Origin: Variovorax sp. PBL-E5 | GTDB lineage: Bacteria > Pseudomonadota > Gammaproteobacteria > Burkholderiales > Burkholderiaceae_C | Length of the DNA stretch: 64,000 nt | Assembly: GCF_901827185.1 (NCBI RefSeq) | Contig: NZ_LR594671.1 | Span: 620,001 to 684,000, forward strand | Reading direction: 5' to 3' | Shown here: piece after piece, positions 1 to 8,945 of the stretch | Layout of the letters: each line of letters begins with the position of its first letter | Position numbering within the stretch: the first letter of the stretch is position 1 | Notes under the pieces: generated by a model | Seen by the model: the letters and a program-made list of their open reading frames with translations, nothing else | What the model was told of the DNA's origin: nothing | Database searches by the model: none | Made by a program: the position numbers and the translations under genes

Positions 1-40
1 TCGCCCCATGTGGCGAATGTCCATTCCGACCGCTTTCGTC

Positions 41-2083
41 ATGACCACTTCCAAGACCAAACTCCCCTTCCAGGCCGAAGTCGCCCAGCTGCTTCACCTC
101 GTCACGCATTCGCTCTACTCCAACAAGGAAATCTTCCTGCGCGAGCTGATCTCGAACGCGTCGGACGCCTGCGACAAGCTGCGCTTCGAAGCCATCGACA
201 AGCCCGACCTCTATGGCGACCAGCCGAAGCTCGAGGTGCGCGTGGCCTTCGACAAGGCCGCCAAGACCCTCACCATCACCGACACCGGCATCGGCCTGAG
301 CGAGCAGGAAGCCATCGACAATCTCGGCACCATCGCCAAGAGCGGCACCAAGGAATTCATGAGCAAGCTCTCGGGCGATCAGAAGGCCGATGCGCAGCTC
401 ATCGGCCAGTTCGGCGTGGGCTTCTATTCGGGCTTCATCGTGGCCGACAAGATCACCGTCGAATCGCGCCGTGCGGGGCTGCCGAATGAAGAGGGCGTGC
501 GCTGGACGAGCAGCGGCGCAGGCGACTTCGAGGTCGACACCATCACGCGCGCCGAGCGCGGCACCGGCGTGACGCTGCACCTGCGCGACGATGCCGACGA
601 GTACCTCAACGCGTGGAAGCTCAAGTCCGTGATCGGCAAGTACTCCGACCACATCTCGCTGCCCATCCTGATGGAAAAGGAAGAGTGGAAAGAGGGTGAA
701 GACAGCAAGGGCGGCGAGATGGTCAAGACCGGCGAATGGGAGCCGGTCAATCAAGCCAACGCGCTCTGGAGCCGGCCCAAGAAGGACATCACCGACGAGC
801 AGTACGCCGAGTTCTACAAGACCATCAGCCACGACTTCGAAGCGCCGCTGGCCTGGAGCCACAACCGCGTCGAAGGCTCGACCGAGTACACGCAATTGCT
901 CTATATCCCGGCCAAGGCGCCGATGGACCTGTGGAACCGCGACAAGAGCGCGGGCGTCAAGCTCTACGTCAAGCGCGTCTTCATCATGGACGATGCCGAA
1001 GCGCTGTTGCCGAGCTACCTGCGCTTCGTCAAGGGCGTGATCGATTCGGCCGACCTGCCGCTCAACGTGAGCCGCGAGCTGCTGCAGGAAAGCCGCGACG
1101 TGAAGGCGATCCGCGAAGGCTCCACCCGCCGCGTGCTCGGCACGCTCGAAGACTTGGCGAAGAAGCAGAAGACCACGGGTGACAGCATCGAGGGCAAGAT
1201 CGACGTCGGCTCCGGCGAATCGGTGCCCGCACCCGCGCCGACCGAAGGCGTGACCGACGTGGTCGACAAGAAGGCCGCCGACACCACGCCCGCCGCCGAG
1301 GCCGCGGCCGAGTACAGCGACGAATCGGGCAAGTACGCCAAGTTCTACGCCGAGTTCGGCGCGGTCCTCAAGGAAGGCCTGGGCGAGGACTTCGGCAACC
1401 GCGAGCGCATCGCCAAGCTGCTGCGCTTCGCGTCGAGCACCAGCGACACGGTCAGCGTGAGCTTTGCCGACTACAAGTCGCGCATGAAGGAAGGGCAGGA
1501 CGCGATTTACTACATCACGGCCGACACGCCGGCGGCCGCGAAGAACAGCCCGCAGCTCGAGATCTTCCGCAAGAAGGGCATCGAGGTGCTGCTCATGACC
1601 GACCGGGTCGACGAGTGGGCGCTCAACTACCTCACCGAATTCGACGGCACGCCATTGCAGAGCGTGGCCAAGGGCGCGGTCGATCTCGGCAAGCTGCAGG
1701 ACGAGGCCGAGAAGAAGGCGGCCGAGGAAGCGGCCGAATCCTTCAAGCCGATGCTCGAACGCCTCAAGGAAGCGCTCAAGGACAAGGCCGAGGACGTGCG
1801 CGTGACCACGCGCCTGGTCGACTCACCCGCATGCCTGGTGGTGCAGGACGGCGGCATGAGCACGCAACTCGCGCGCATGCTCAAGCAGGCCGGCCAGCCG
1901 GCACCCGACCTGAAGCCGGTGCTGGAGGTGAATGCCGACCATCCGCTGGTGCGCAAGCTCGAAAGCTCGGCGCACTTCGACGACCTCGCGAACATCCTGT
2001 TCGATCAGGCGCTGCTGGCCGAGGGCGGCTTGCCGGCGGATCCGGCGGCCTACGTGCGGCGCGTCAACGCATTGTTGGTCTGA
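41..2083 (+). CDS. htpG: Molecular chaperone HtpG (Hsp90)
   Basis: This is the bacterial Hsp90, a cytoplasmic ATP-dependent chaperone dimer. The N-terminal GHKL ATPase domain is clear: [18 protein letters not shown] near residue 30, DTGIGLS near 85, and the lid and glycine loop [12 protein letters not shown] near 120. Middle and C-terminal domains follow. I chose the ATG that gives [14 protein letters not shown], the usual family start; an in-frame ATG at 8 would add 11 atypical residues. The protein has about 680 residues, roughly 50 more than usual. The excess is an Ala/Pro/Glu-rich insert at about residues 375-430 in the middle domain. No heat-shock promoter can be judged, because only 40 bases lie upstream. 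Confidence 0.97.
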   Translation: MTTSKTKLPFQAEVAQLLHLVTHSLYSNKEIFLRELISNASDACDKLRFEAIDKPDLYGDQPKLEVRVAFDKAAKTLTITDTGIGLSEQEAIDNLGTIAKSGTKEFMSKLSGDQKADAQLIGQFGVGFYSGFIVADKITVESRRAGLPNEEGVRWTSSGAGDFEVDTITRAERGTGVTLHLRDDADEYLNAWKLKSVIGKYSDHISLPILMEKEEWKEGEDSKGGEMVKTGEWEPVNQANALWSRPKKDITDEQYAEFYKTISHDFEAPLAWSHNRVEGSTEYTQLLYIPAKAPMDLWNRDKSAGVKLYVKRVFIMDDAEALLPSYLRFVKGVIDSADLPLNVSRELLQESRDVKAIREGSTRRVLGTLEDLAKKQKTTGDSIEGKIDVGSGESVPAPAPTEGVTDVVDKKAADTTPAAEAAAEYSDESGKYAKFYAEFGAVLKEGLGEDFGNRERIAKLLRFASSTSDTVSVSFADYKSRMKEGQDAIYYITADTPAAAKNSPQLEIFRKKGIEVLLMTDRVDEWALNYLTEFDGTPLQSVAKGAVDLGKLQDEAEKKAAEEAAESFKPMLERLKEALKDKAEDVRVTTRLVDSPACLVVQDGGMSTQLARMLKQAGQPAPDLKPVLEVNADHPLVRKLESSAHFDDLANILFDQALLAEGGLPADPAAYVRRVNALLV

Positions 2084-2184
2084 CCCCCAGGCTGCGCGCA
2101 CTGCGTGTCGCTTCGCCTTCCCCCTCTTCGGGGGGCAACACCAGCGGCCCGGCGGAGCCGGTTCCGCGGTGTTTCACGAAGGGG
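2084..2184. repeat. Dispersed intergenic repeat, copy 1
   Basis: About 100 bases starting right after the htpG stop codon match the stretch that follows the rhodanese gene at 51239 at roughly 90% by eye, with one indel. Both copies hold two small hairpins: CCCCC...GGGGG around a 5-base loop, and CCGGC-3-GCCGG. The differences fall mostly in the loops and at the junctions, so the structure is conserved. It may act as a transcription terminator for htpG or be a REP-like element. I recall similar sequence in Variovorax genomes, but that was not checked. Confidence 0.8.
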
Positions 2185-2204
2185 CCTGGCTGGGCCGGCC
2201 GGCC

Positions 2205-3326
2205 TCAGTCGAACTTGCTTCCGGGGGTCAGCGGCGCATGCCGGTAGCTGGCCGGCGTGCGGCTGAGCTTGACGGGCGAGGCGATGCCGCGGTAGCCGCC
2301 CTCGAGCTCGACCACCATGCCGCGGTGCGCGGTGTGCGGATGCGCGAGTGCCGCGTCCACCGGCAGCACGGGCGCAGCCGGCACGCCGGCGGCCATCAGC
2401 GTCTCGACCAGCGCGCGGCCGTCGAACTTCGCCAGCAGGGCCTCGAGCCTCGGCTTGAGCGTTTCGCGGTTCACCGAGCGCGAACGGGCGTCGCGGTACA
2501 TCGGATCCTCGGCCAGCGCCGGCTCGCCGATGCAGCGGCAGAAGCTCGCGAACTGGCGATCGTTGCCGACGGCGACGAAGACCGGGTCGGTGCCTGTGGC
2601 GAGCGCATCGTAGGGGTAGATGTTGGGATGCGCATTGCCGGTGCGCTTGGGCGTCGCGCCGTCCATGAACCAGTTGGCGGCGTGCGGGTGCAGCAGCGAC
2701 AGCCCGCTGTCGTAGAGCGCCGCCTCGATGAACTGCCCGCGGCCGCTGCGGGTGCGCTCCTGCAGCGCCAGCAGCACGCCGATGGTGGCGTTCAGTCCGG
2801 TCACCATGTCCACCACCGGCAGGCCCACGCGCAGCGGACCGCCGTCGGCTTCGCCATTGATGCTCATGATCCCGGTCATCGCCTGCACCGCCGCGTCGTA
2901 GCCCGGCAAGGCGCCGAGCGGGCCGTCGGCGCCGAAGCCCGAGACGCGGCACCACACCAGCCGCGGAAAGCGCTGCGAGAGCTGCTCGTAGCCGATGCCC
3001 CAGCGCTCCATCGTGCCGGTCTTGAAGTTCTCGATCAGCACGTCGGCCTCGGGCAGCAGCGCCATCAGCGTGGCGCGGCCTTCTTCAGATCCGAGGTCCA
3101 GGTGCTGCACGCGCTTGTTGCGGTTGAGCCCGTGGTAATAGGAGGCCACGCCGTCCCTGAAGGGCGGGCCCCAGGTGCGCGTGTCGTCGCCTTGCGGCGG
3201 CTCGATCTTGAGCACGTCGGCGCCGTGATCGCCGAGCACCTGGCCGCAGTAAGGGCCGCCCAGGATGCGCGAGAGATCGAGGACGCGGATGCCCGCGAGG
3301 GCGCCGGTGCCGGGAGGGGTGGTCAT
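2205..3326 (-). CDS. CaiB/BaiF family CoA transferase
   Basis: This is a family III CoA transferase of 373 residues, which moves CoA between carboxylic acids in the cytoplasm. It shows the family N terminus (LAGIRVLDLSRILGGPYCGQ), the GADVLKIEPPQGDDTR segment and the VLIENFKTGTMERWG block that follows it. It lies 16 bases downstream of a Bug receptor and after an acyl-CoA dehydrogenase on the same strand, so the three look like one operon: import of an organic acid, CoA activation, dehydrogenation. The substrate is unknown. The start ATG is followed by a Thr/Pro/Gly-rich tail and could lie a few codons further in. Confidence 0.9.
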   Translation of the reverse strand: MTTPPGTGALAGIRVLDLSRILGGPYCGQVLGDHGADVLKIEPPQGDDTRTWGPPFRDGVASYYHGLNRNKRVQHLDLGSEEGRATLMALLPEADVLIENFKTGTMERWGIGYEQLSQRFPRLVWCRVSGFGADGPLGALPGYDAAVQAMTGIMSINGEADGGPLRVGLPVVDMVTGLNATIGVLLALQERTRSGRGQFIEAALYDSGLSLLHPHAANWFMDGATPKRTGNAHPNIYPYDALATGTDPVFVAVGNDRQFASFCRCIGEPALAEDPMYRDARSRSVNRETLKPRLEALLAKFDGRALVETLMAAGVPAAPVLPVDAALAHPHTAHRGMVVELEGGYRGIASPVKLSRTPASYRHAPLTPGSKFD

Positions 3327-3342
3327 GACGATGTCCTGCGGT

Positions 3343-4317
3343 TCAATCGAGTTGGGCGCCCGATTGTTTCACCACGGCCGCCCACTTGTGCATCTGCACC
3401 GGGATGAACTGGCCCAGCTGTTCGGGCGTCGAGGCCGGCGCCGGCTCCAGGCCCTGCGCGGCGAAGAGCTGCTTGACGCGGGGCGAGGCCAGCACCTTGA
3501 CGAAGGCCTGGTTGAGCTTCGCGATGCGGTCTGCCGGCGTGCCGGCCGGCGCCACGATGCCGAAGAACACGCTCACGTCGTAGCCGGGCAACCCCTGCTC
3601 GGCGATGGTCGGCACATCGGGCAGCGCCTGCGAGCGCGCCGCGGTGGCGACGCCCAGCGCGCGCAGCTTGCCGGCCTTCACATAGGGCAGCGCGGTGAGC
3701 ACGTCGGTGAAGCTCATGCTGACCTGTCCGCCCAGCAGGTCGTTGAGTGCGGGGCCGGTGCCCTTGTAGGGCACGTGCTGCAGGTCGGTGCCGGCCATCG
3801 CGTTGAACAGCACGCCCGCCAGATGCGACGAGGCGCCGTTGCCGGACGAGGCATAGCTCAGCTTGCCCGGATGCGCCTTCGCGTAGGCGATCAGTTCCTT
3901 CACGTTGTTCGCGGGCACCGAGGGATGCACCACCAGGATGTTCGGCAGATGGCCGACCTGGATCACCGGCGCGAAGCTCTTGACCGGGTCGTAGCCGATC
4001 TTGCGGTAGAGACTGGCATTGATGGCCAGCGGCCCCGAGGTGCCGAACAGCAGTGTCTGCCCGTCGGCCGTGGCGCGGGCCACGTACTCGGCGCCGATGT
4101 TGCCGCCGGCGCCGGCGCGGTTCTCCACGATCATGGGTTGGCCGAGCGTGTTCTTCATCTCCGCGGCGAGCGTGCGCGCCATCGCATCGGTCGGTCCGCC
4201 CGGCGGGAACGGGACCACCAGCGTGATGGGCTTGTCGGGGAAGGTGTCGGCGTGCGCGGCGGGCAGCAGCGGCAGGGCCGCGGCGCAGGCGAGGACGAGG
4301 GTGGCGAGCAGTCGCAT
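3343..4317 (-). CDS. Bug-type periplasmic receptor (TctC family)
   Basis: This is a tripartite tricarboxylate transporter substrate-binding protein of 324 residues, a family greatly expanded in Burkholderiales. A Sec signal peptide (MRLLATLVLACAAALPLLP, then AHA) precedes FPDKPITLVVPFPPGG, the hallmark of the family. The later VPYKGTGPALNDLLGGQVSM block is also typical. A good Shine-Dalgarno (AGGAGAC) sits before the ATG. It lies between the acyl-CoA dehydrogenase and the CoA transferase, so it probably captures the carboxylate they process. No membrane TctAB genes are adjacent. Confidence 0.93.
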   Translation of the reverse strand: MRLLATLVLACAAALPLLPAAHADTFPDKPITLVVPFPPGGPTDAMARTLAAEMKNTLGQPMIVENRAGAGGNIGAEYVARATADGQTLLFGTSGPLAINASLYRKIGYDPVKSFAPVIQVGHLPNILVVHPSVPANNVKELIAYAKAHPGKLSYASSGNGASSHLAGVLFNAMAGTDLQHVPYKGTGPALNDLLGGQVSMSFTDVLTALPYVKAGKLRALGVATAARSQALPDVPTIAEQGLPGYDVSVFFGIVAPAGTPADRIAKLNQAFVKVLASPRVKQLFAAQGLEPAPASTPEQLGQFIPVQMHKWAAVVKQSGAQLD

Positions 4318-4351
4318 GGGGTTTGTCTCCTGTGAATCGATGGAATGAAAG

Positions 4352-6067
4352 TCAGGCCGCGGCGAGCGCCGATGAAGCGGTGTTCGCGTTCCAGCCGGCC
4401 GGCACAGTGGCGGGCGCGAGCGGATCGCGCGGCAGCACGCGGTGCAGCAGCACCCCTTGCGCCCATTCGATGCGCTGGGCCGAGCCGGTGCGCGCGCCTT
4501 CCCACGCCATCGCGATCGCGCTGCAGGTGTGGTAGAGCGCCGAGGCGGCCTGGCGCGCGATCACGTCGCCGCCTTCCTGCGCCGCGGTGCCGGCCAATGC
4601 CGACGCGCGCGCGAGTGCATCACGCAGCGCGGTCGCGAAGGCAGGCGCCAGTGCCGCTTCGTCGAGCAGCGCGCCGAAGTGCGCCTGCAGCGCGGGCAGC
4701 GAGGCCTCGCGCTTCACCGCGCGGATCACGTCCAGCGCGACGATGTTGCTGGTGCCTTCCCAGATCGATCCGAGGTGCGCGTCGCGCACCAGGCGCGGGT
4801 CGGCCCATTCCTCGATGTAGCCGCAGCCGCCGCGCACTTCCATCGCGTCGCCGGTCACCTTGCGCGCATCGCGGCAGGCGCGGAACTTGATGAGCGGCGT
4901 GAGGATGCGCAGCAGCGGATAGGCAGACGCATCGCCGCCGTCGGAACGCGCCAGCGCGAGCGCGGTCTGGAATACCATGGTGCGCGCCTGCTCGGCCGGC
5001 AGGCGCAGCTTGGTCAATTGCTTCTGCATCAGCGGCATGTCGGAAAGCCGCTTGCCGAAAGCACGGCGCTCATCGGCGATGTACTCGGCCTCGGCACAGG
5101 CGCGGCGCATCAGGCCGGCCGCGCGCACGCCGTTGGAGAGGCGGGAGTTGTTGACCATGTCGGCCATCTGCACGAAGCCGCGTCCCTGTTCGCCGATCAG
5201 GTAGGCGATGGCGCCCTCGAGCCGGATTTCGCCGCTGGCCATCGAGCGTGTGCCCAGCTTGTCCTTGAGGCGGATGATGCGGTAGTGATTGTGCGTGCCG
5301 TCGTCGAGCTCGCGCGGCAGCAGGAACAGCGACACGCCCTTCATGCCTGCCGGATCGCCCTCCACGCGTGCGAGCACCATCGCGAAGTCGGCGTCGGGAT
5401 TGGAGCAGAACCACTTGTCGCCGGAGAGGCGCCACTGGCCGTCGGCGTCCTTCGCCGCTTGCGTGAGCGTGGCGGCGATGTCGGAGCCGGCGGCCTGTTC
5501 GGTCATGAACATCGCGCCCTGCGCGAGCGCGTCGAAGTCCAGCGACTGGAAGCGCGGCAGAAAGCGCTGCACCAGCGCCGGGCTGCCGAACTTCTTCAGC
5601 GTGCGCGCCAGCGAATCGGTCATCGACACGGGGCAGCACAGGCCGAACTCGGCCTGCACGAAGAGGTAGGTCAGCACGTACTTGACCAGCGGCGGCATCT
5701 TGCCTTTCCAGCCGAGGGTCTCGTCGCGGTGCGACATCGCGGCCAGGCCGAATTCGCTCAGTGCGAGGCGCTCCATCTCGACGTAAGCCGGGTGCTTGAT
5801 CACGCGCTGGTCGTCGATGCCGGTGCGCGTGCGCAGCGACAGCGTGGGCGGGTTGCAGTCGGCCGTGTGTGCGAGCTCGTCGAGCGGGCCGCCGGCCAGC
5901 GCGCCCAGGCGTTCGAAGTGCGGCTGCATGTGGCGCAGCAGCTCGGGCGGCAGGTAGAGCGCCAGCAGCCGCTGCAGCTCGCCGTCGGTGGCGTAGAGGT
6001 TCTGCCCGTGGCGGTCGGGCACGGGATGGACGGCGGTGTCGGCCGTGGGCGAAGCGGTGCTGGTCAT
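4352..6067 (-). CDS. Acyl-CoA dehydrogenase, AidB-like
   Basis: This is a flavin-dependent acyl-CoA dehydrogenase of 571 residues. The long N-terminal extension (GQNLYATDGELQRLLALYLP), then MTEQAAGSDIAA in the flavin region and GGCGYIEEWADPRLVRDA near residue 425, resemble the AidB branch of the family. I chose the ATG of MTSTASPTAD because a strong GGAGAC ribosome site precedes it. A longer frame runs 35 codons upstream into the promoter region and over the divergent LysR start. It is probably the first gene of an operon with the Bug receptor and CoA transferase. Substrate unknown. A DNA-repair-type AidB role is less likely given these neighbours. Confidence 0.9.
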   Translation of the reverse strand: MTSTASPTADTAVHPVPDRHGQNLYATDGELQRLLALYLPPELLRHMQPHFERLGALAGGPLDELAHTADCNPPTLSLRTRTGIDDQRVIKHPAYVEMERLALSEFGLAAMSHRDETLGWKGKMPPLVKYVLTYLFVQAEFGLCCPVSMTDSLARTLKKFGSPALVQRFLPRFQSLDFDALAQGAMFMTEQAAGSDIAATLTQAAKDADGQWRLSGDKWFCSNPDADFAMVLARVEGDPAGMKGVSLFLLPRELDDGTHNHYRIIRLKDKLGTRSMASGEIRLEGAIAYLIGEQGRGFVQMADMVNNSRLSNGVRAAGLMRRACAEAEYIADERRAFGKRLSDMPLMQKQLTKLRLPAEQARTMVFQTALALARSDGGDASAYPLLRILTPLIKFRACRDARKVTGDAMEVRGGCGYIEEWADPRLVRDAHLGSIWEGTSNIVALDVIRAVKREASLPALQAHFGALLDEAALAPAFATALRDALARASALAGTAAQEGGDVIARQAASALYHTCSAIAMAWEGARTGSAQRIEWAQGVLLHRVLPRDPLAPATVPAGWNANTASSALAAA

Positions 6068-6170
6068 GTCTCTGGTCTCCTTGTCGCCGTATTTTTCAAT
6101 CGCTCGATGATTCTTGTCTAATATCGAATAACACTGGGTCGATCCGATCTGGCTATCGATGGAGAACGGC
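6068..6170. promoter_or_regulatory. Divergent promoter region, dehydrogenase / LysR
   Basis: This AT-rich stretch of 103 bases separates the divergently read acyl-CoA dehydrogenase and LysR genes. It contains a TAATAT hexamer and an ATTC-N12-GAAT inverted repeat in the same segment, a plausible LysR contact site. No exact -35/-10 pair could be assigned. Confidence 0.4.
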
Positions 6171-7049
6171 ATGGAGCTGCGTCACCTGCGCTATTTCGTC
6201 GTGCTGGCCGAGGAGCTGCATTTCGGCCGCGCCGCGCGCCGTCTTTCGATCTCGCAGCCGCCGCTGAGCGTGGCCATTCGCCAGCTCGAGGAGTCGGTGC
6301 GCGCGCGGCTGTTCGAGCGCAACAGCAAGGAGGTGCGGCTGACGCCCGCCGGCGAGGCGCTGCAGAGTTCGGCGCGCCTGCTGCTGAAGCAAGCCGAAGA
6401 GGCCGCGCTGGAGGCGCGCGACGTCTCGCAGGGCGCGGCCGGCCGACTGCGCATCGGCTTCGTCGGCGCGATGCTCTACCGCGGGCTGCCGCAGGCGCTG
6501 CGCAAGTTCCAGGCCAGGCATCCGGCGGTGCGCGTCACGCTGGCCGAACTCAACTCCGGCGAGCAGATCGCCGAGCTGCTGCACGACCGCCTGGACCTCG
6601 GCTTCGTGCACACCAGCCGCATGCCGGCCGAGCTGTGCCATGCGCTGCTGGTGTCCGAGGCCTTCGTGGCCTGCCTGCCGGTCGGCCACAAGCTGGCGCG
6701 GCGGCGCACGGTGGCGGTGGCCAGCCTGCAGGGCGAGCCCTTCGTGCTGTTCTCGCGCAGCGCCTCGCCCGACTACCACGAGCGCATCCTCGCCATCTGC
6801 GCCGGCGCCGGCTTCCGGCCCGAGGTGCGCCATGAGGTGCGCCACTGGCTGTCGGTGGTGTCGCTGGTGTCGCAGGGCATGGGCGTCGCACTGGTGCCCA
6901 GCGCGCTTCGCCATGCGGCGCTGCGCGGCGCGGTGTTCCGTCCGCTCGAGGAAGAGGTGGCGCGCTCGGACACGTACGGCGTCTGGCGCGAGGGTCCGGT
7001 CAATGCGGTGGTGCAGGGCTTCCTGCGCGATGTGCGCGGCCGGCCCTGA
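6171..7049 (+). CDS. LysR-family transcriptional regulator
   Basis: This is a LysR-type activator/repressor of 292 residues. The N-terminal winged helix (MELRHLRYFVVLAEELHFGR, ending LFERNSKEVRLTPAGEAL) is followed by a periplasmic-binding-protein-like effector domain. A GGAG about seven bases before the ATG at 6171 favours that start over the ATG at 6159. It is divergent from the dehydrogenase/Bug/CoA transferase operon, which it most likely controls in response to a pathway acid or CoA ester. Confidence 0.93.
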   Translation: MELRHLRYFVVLAEELHFGRAARRLSISQPPLSVAIRQLEESVRARLFERNSKEVRLTPAGEALQSSARLLLKQAEEAALEARDVSQGAAGRLRIGFVGAMLYRGLPQALRKFQARHPAVRVTLAELNSGEQIAELLHDRLDLGFVHTSRMPAELCHALLVSEAFVACLPVGHKLARRRTVAVASLQGEPFVLFSRSASPDYHERILAICAGAGFRPEVRHEVRHWLSVVSLVSQGMGVALVPSALRHAALRGAVFRPLEEEVARSDTYGVWREGPVNAVVQGFLRDVRGRP

Positions 7050-7081
7050 GCGACAATCCGTCGCCGAAGCACCCGAACGAC

Positions 7082-7327
7082 ATGGACAACCTGGAAGCCC
7101 TGCAGACCCTCGGCATCTCGCTGCCGAGCCCGGCCTACATCGCCGGCACCCTCCTGTTCGGCATCGCGGGCATCGTGGCCTGGCGCTACGGCAAGCGCGT
7201 CGGGCGGCCGCGCACCCGGTGGCTCGGCCTCGCGCTGATGCTCTATCCCTACGTGGTGCCGCAGACCTGGCTGCTCTACCTGCTCGGCTTCGCGCTGTGC
7301 GCGGGCATCGCGATCGATCGCGACTGA
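7082..7327 (+). CDS. Small two-helix membrane protein
   Basis: This is an 81-residue protein with two hydrophobic stretches, near residues 17-36 (YIAGTLLFGIAGIVAWRYG) and 47-76 (LGLALMLYPYVVPQTWLLYL). A basic loop, GKRVGRPRTR, lies between them, so a helical hairpin in the inner membrane is likely. It ends 7 bases before the convergent srkA gene and starts 32 bases after the LysR gene. I do not recognise a named family. The composition and the low-complexity-free sequence support a real conserved small protein of unknown role. Confidence 0.75.
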   Translation: MDNLEALQTLGISLPSPAYIAGTLLFGIAGIVAWRYGKRVGRPRTRWLGLALMLYPYVVPQTWLLYLLGFALCAGIAIDRD

Positions 7328-7334
7328 ACCGCCG

Positions 7335-8387
7335 TCAGGCGTACAGCGGCGCTTCCGCCATCGCCTCGCACTGGTCCTGCAGCATCTGGATCTGCCCTTT
7401 CCAGTAGTCGCTCGATCCGAACCAGGGAAAGTTGATCGGGAAGATCGGGTCTTCCCAGCGCCGCGCCAGCCAGGCGCTGTAGTGGATCAGGCGCAGCGTG
7501 CGCAGCGGCTCGATCAGCGCGAGCTCGCGGCGGTCGAAGTCGCGGAACTGCTCGTAGCCGTCGAGCAGGCCGCTCAGCTGCGCGGTGCGCTGCGCGCGAT
7601 CGCCCGACAGCAGCATCCACAGGTCCTGCACCGCGAAGCCGGTGCGCGCGTCGTCGAGGTCGACGAAGTGCGGGCCGCCGTCGGGACGATCGGTCGGCGT
7701 CCAGAGGATGTTGCCGGGATGCACGTCGCCGTGCAGCCGGATCTTGCGCGCCGGCGTCTCGCTGTCGCTCGCGTGGGTGGGCGAGAGGGCGGTCGCGGCG
7801 ATCATGTCCAACGCCGCGTTGCAGGCCGTCTCCCATTCGCGCTGCACATCGAGCGGCACCCGCTCGTGGCCCAGCAGCCAGTCGCGCGAGGCGATGCCGA
7901 AGCTCTGCAGGTCGAGCGCCGGCCGCGCCGCGAAAGGCGTCTGCGCACCGACGGCGTGGATGCGCGCGAGGAAGCGGCCGACCCATTCGAGCACCTCGAA
8001 GTCGTCCAGCTCCGGTGCGCGCCCGCCGCGGTAGGGGCTGACGCTGAAGCCGAAGCCGCCATGCCGGTGCAGCGTGTTGCCCTCGACCACGAGCGGCGCC
8101 ACCGCGGGCACCTCGGCGGCGGCGAGCTCGAGCGCGAAGCCGTGTTCCTCGAGGATCTCCGCATCGCTCCAGCGCCCGGGGCGATAGAACTTCACCACCA
8201 CGGCGCTGCGGTCCTCCAGGTAGACCTGGTAGACGCGGTTCTCGTAGGAGTTGAGCGCCATCAGCCGGCCGTCGCCGTGCAGGCCGAGTGTGGCGAGCGC
8301 GTCCAGCACCACGTCGGGCGTGAGCGATTCGTAGGGATGGCCGGCGTGCGCCGGTTCGTCGGGAGAAAAGGAAGGAGGTGACACCAC
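7335..8387 (-). CDS. srkA: Stress response kinase SrkA (YihE/RdoA)
   Basis: This is an aminoglycoside-phosphotransferase-fold Ser/Thr kinase of about 350 residues. It shows the nucleotide loop NSYENRVYQV, the lysine strand VVKFYRPGRW, the catalytic loop LHGDVHPGNILW and the metal-binding FVDLDDARTG. In enterobacteria SrkA counters stress-induced death linked to MazEF and Cpx signalling; that role is known for the family and not shown here. The start is uncertain: tandem GTG codons head the frame with no clear ribosome site, and the homologous part begins at YESLTPDVVLDAL. Confidence 0.92.
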   Translation of the reverse strand: MVSPPSFSPDEPAHAGHPYESLTPDVVLDALATLGLHGDGRLMALNSYENRVYQVYLEDRSAVVVKFYRPGRWSDAEILEEHGFALELAAAEVPAVAPLVVEGNTLHRHGGFGFSVSPYRGGRAPELDDFEVLEWVGRFLARIHAVGAQTPFAARPALDLQSFGIASRDWLLGHERVPLDVQREWETACNAALDMIAATALSPTHASDSETPARKIRLHGDVHPGNILWTPTDRPDGGPHFVDLDDARTGFAVQDLWMLLSGDRAQRTAQLSGLLDGYEQFRDFDRRELALIEPLRTLRLIHYSAWLARRWEDPIFPINFPWFGSSDYWKGQIQMLQDQCEAMAEAPLYA

Positions 8388-8474
8388 GGCGACATTGTCG
8401 CGGGTCGGCCCTGTTGCAGGAGATCGGCAAGCGGCCTAAACTAAGTTCAATTAAGAAAGTGAAAAGGAGACGGC

Positions 8475-8945
8475 GTGGCGGCTCGCGACAACCCCCTGAT
8501 GGGCACCTGGCAACTCGTTCGCTGGGAGATCGCCTATGGCGACGGGCGACCGGCCACGCTGCCCTTCGGCGAAGCGGCGACCGGCCTGATCCTCTACAGC
8601 CACGACGGCTGGATGAACGCCTGCATCGCGCGCGCCGGCCGGCCGCCGCTGTCCAGCGAGAGCATGCGCAGCGCGCCGGAATCCGAGCGGCTCGCGGCCT
8701 TCGGCAGCTTCTTCCAGTACGCCGGGCGCTACGAAGTCCGCGGCGAGCCCGGCCGCCAGCAGGTGGTGCACAGCGTCACGCAGTCGCTCAATCCGAACTT
8801 CGTCGGCACGCAGCAGGTGCGCGACATGCATTTCGACACCGAGGGCCGGCTCACGCTGTCGGCCTCGGACACCGTGCCGGGCAGCGCGGTGGCGCGCCAC
8901 CATCGCCTGATCTGGGCGCGCTGCGCGCAGGGAGCGGCGGCGTGA
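8475..8945 (+). CDS. Lipocalin-like domain protein
   Basis: This is a 156-residue protein of the lipocalin-like family. It has the opening MGTWQLVRWEIAYGDG and the central LILYSHDGWMNACIAR typical of these small beta-barrels found in catabolic clusters. It starts with GTG behind a strong AAGGAGA site at 8464. Its stop codon overlaps the GTG of the next gene, so the two are translationally coupled. It is the first gene of a nine-gene operon that runs to 18744. It may bind a hydrophobic intermediate; no catalytic residues are evident. Confidence 0.8.
   Translation: MAARDNPLMGTWQLVRWEIAYGDGRPATLPFGEAATGLILYSHDGWMNACIARAGRPPLSSESMRSAPESERLAAFGSFFQYAGRYEVRGEPGRQQVVHSVTQSLNPNFVGTQQVRDMHFDTEGRLTLSASDTVPGSAVARHHRLIWARCAQGAAA

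Noticed and set aside
6068..6170. A firm LysR T-N11-A site.
   Set aside because: Several T-N11-A matches occur in such AT-rich DNA, so the motif alone is not specific. Reported only as a candidate region.
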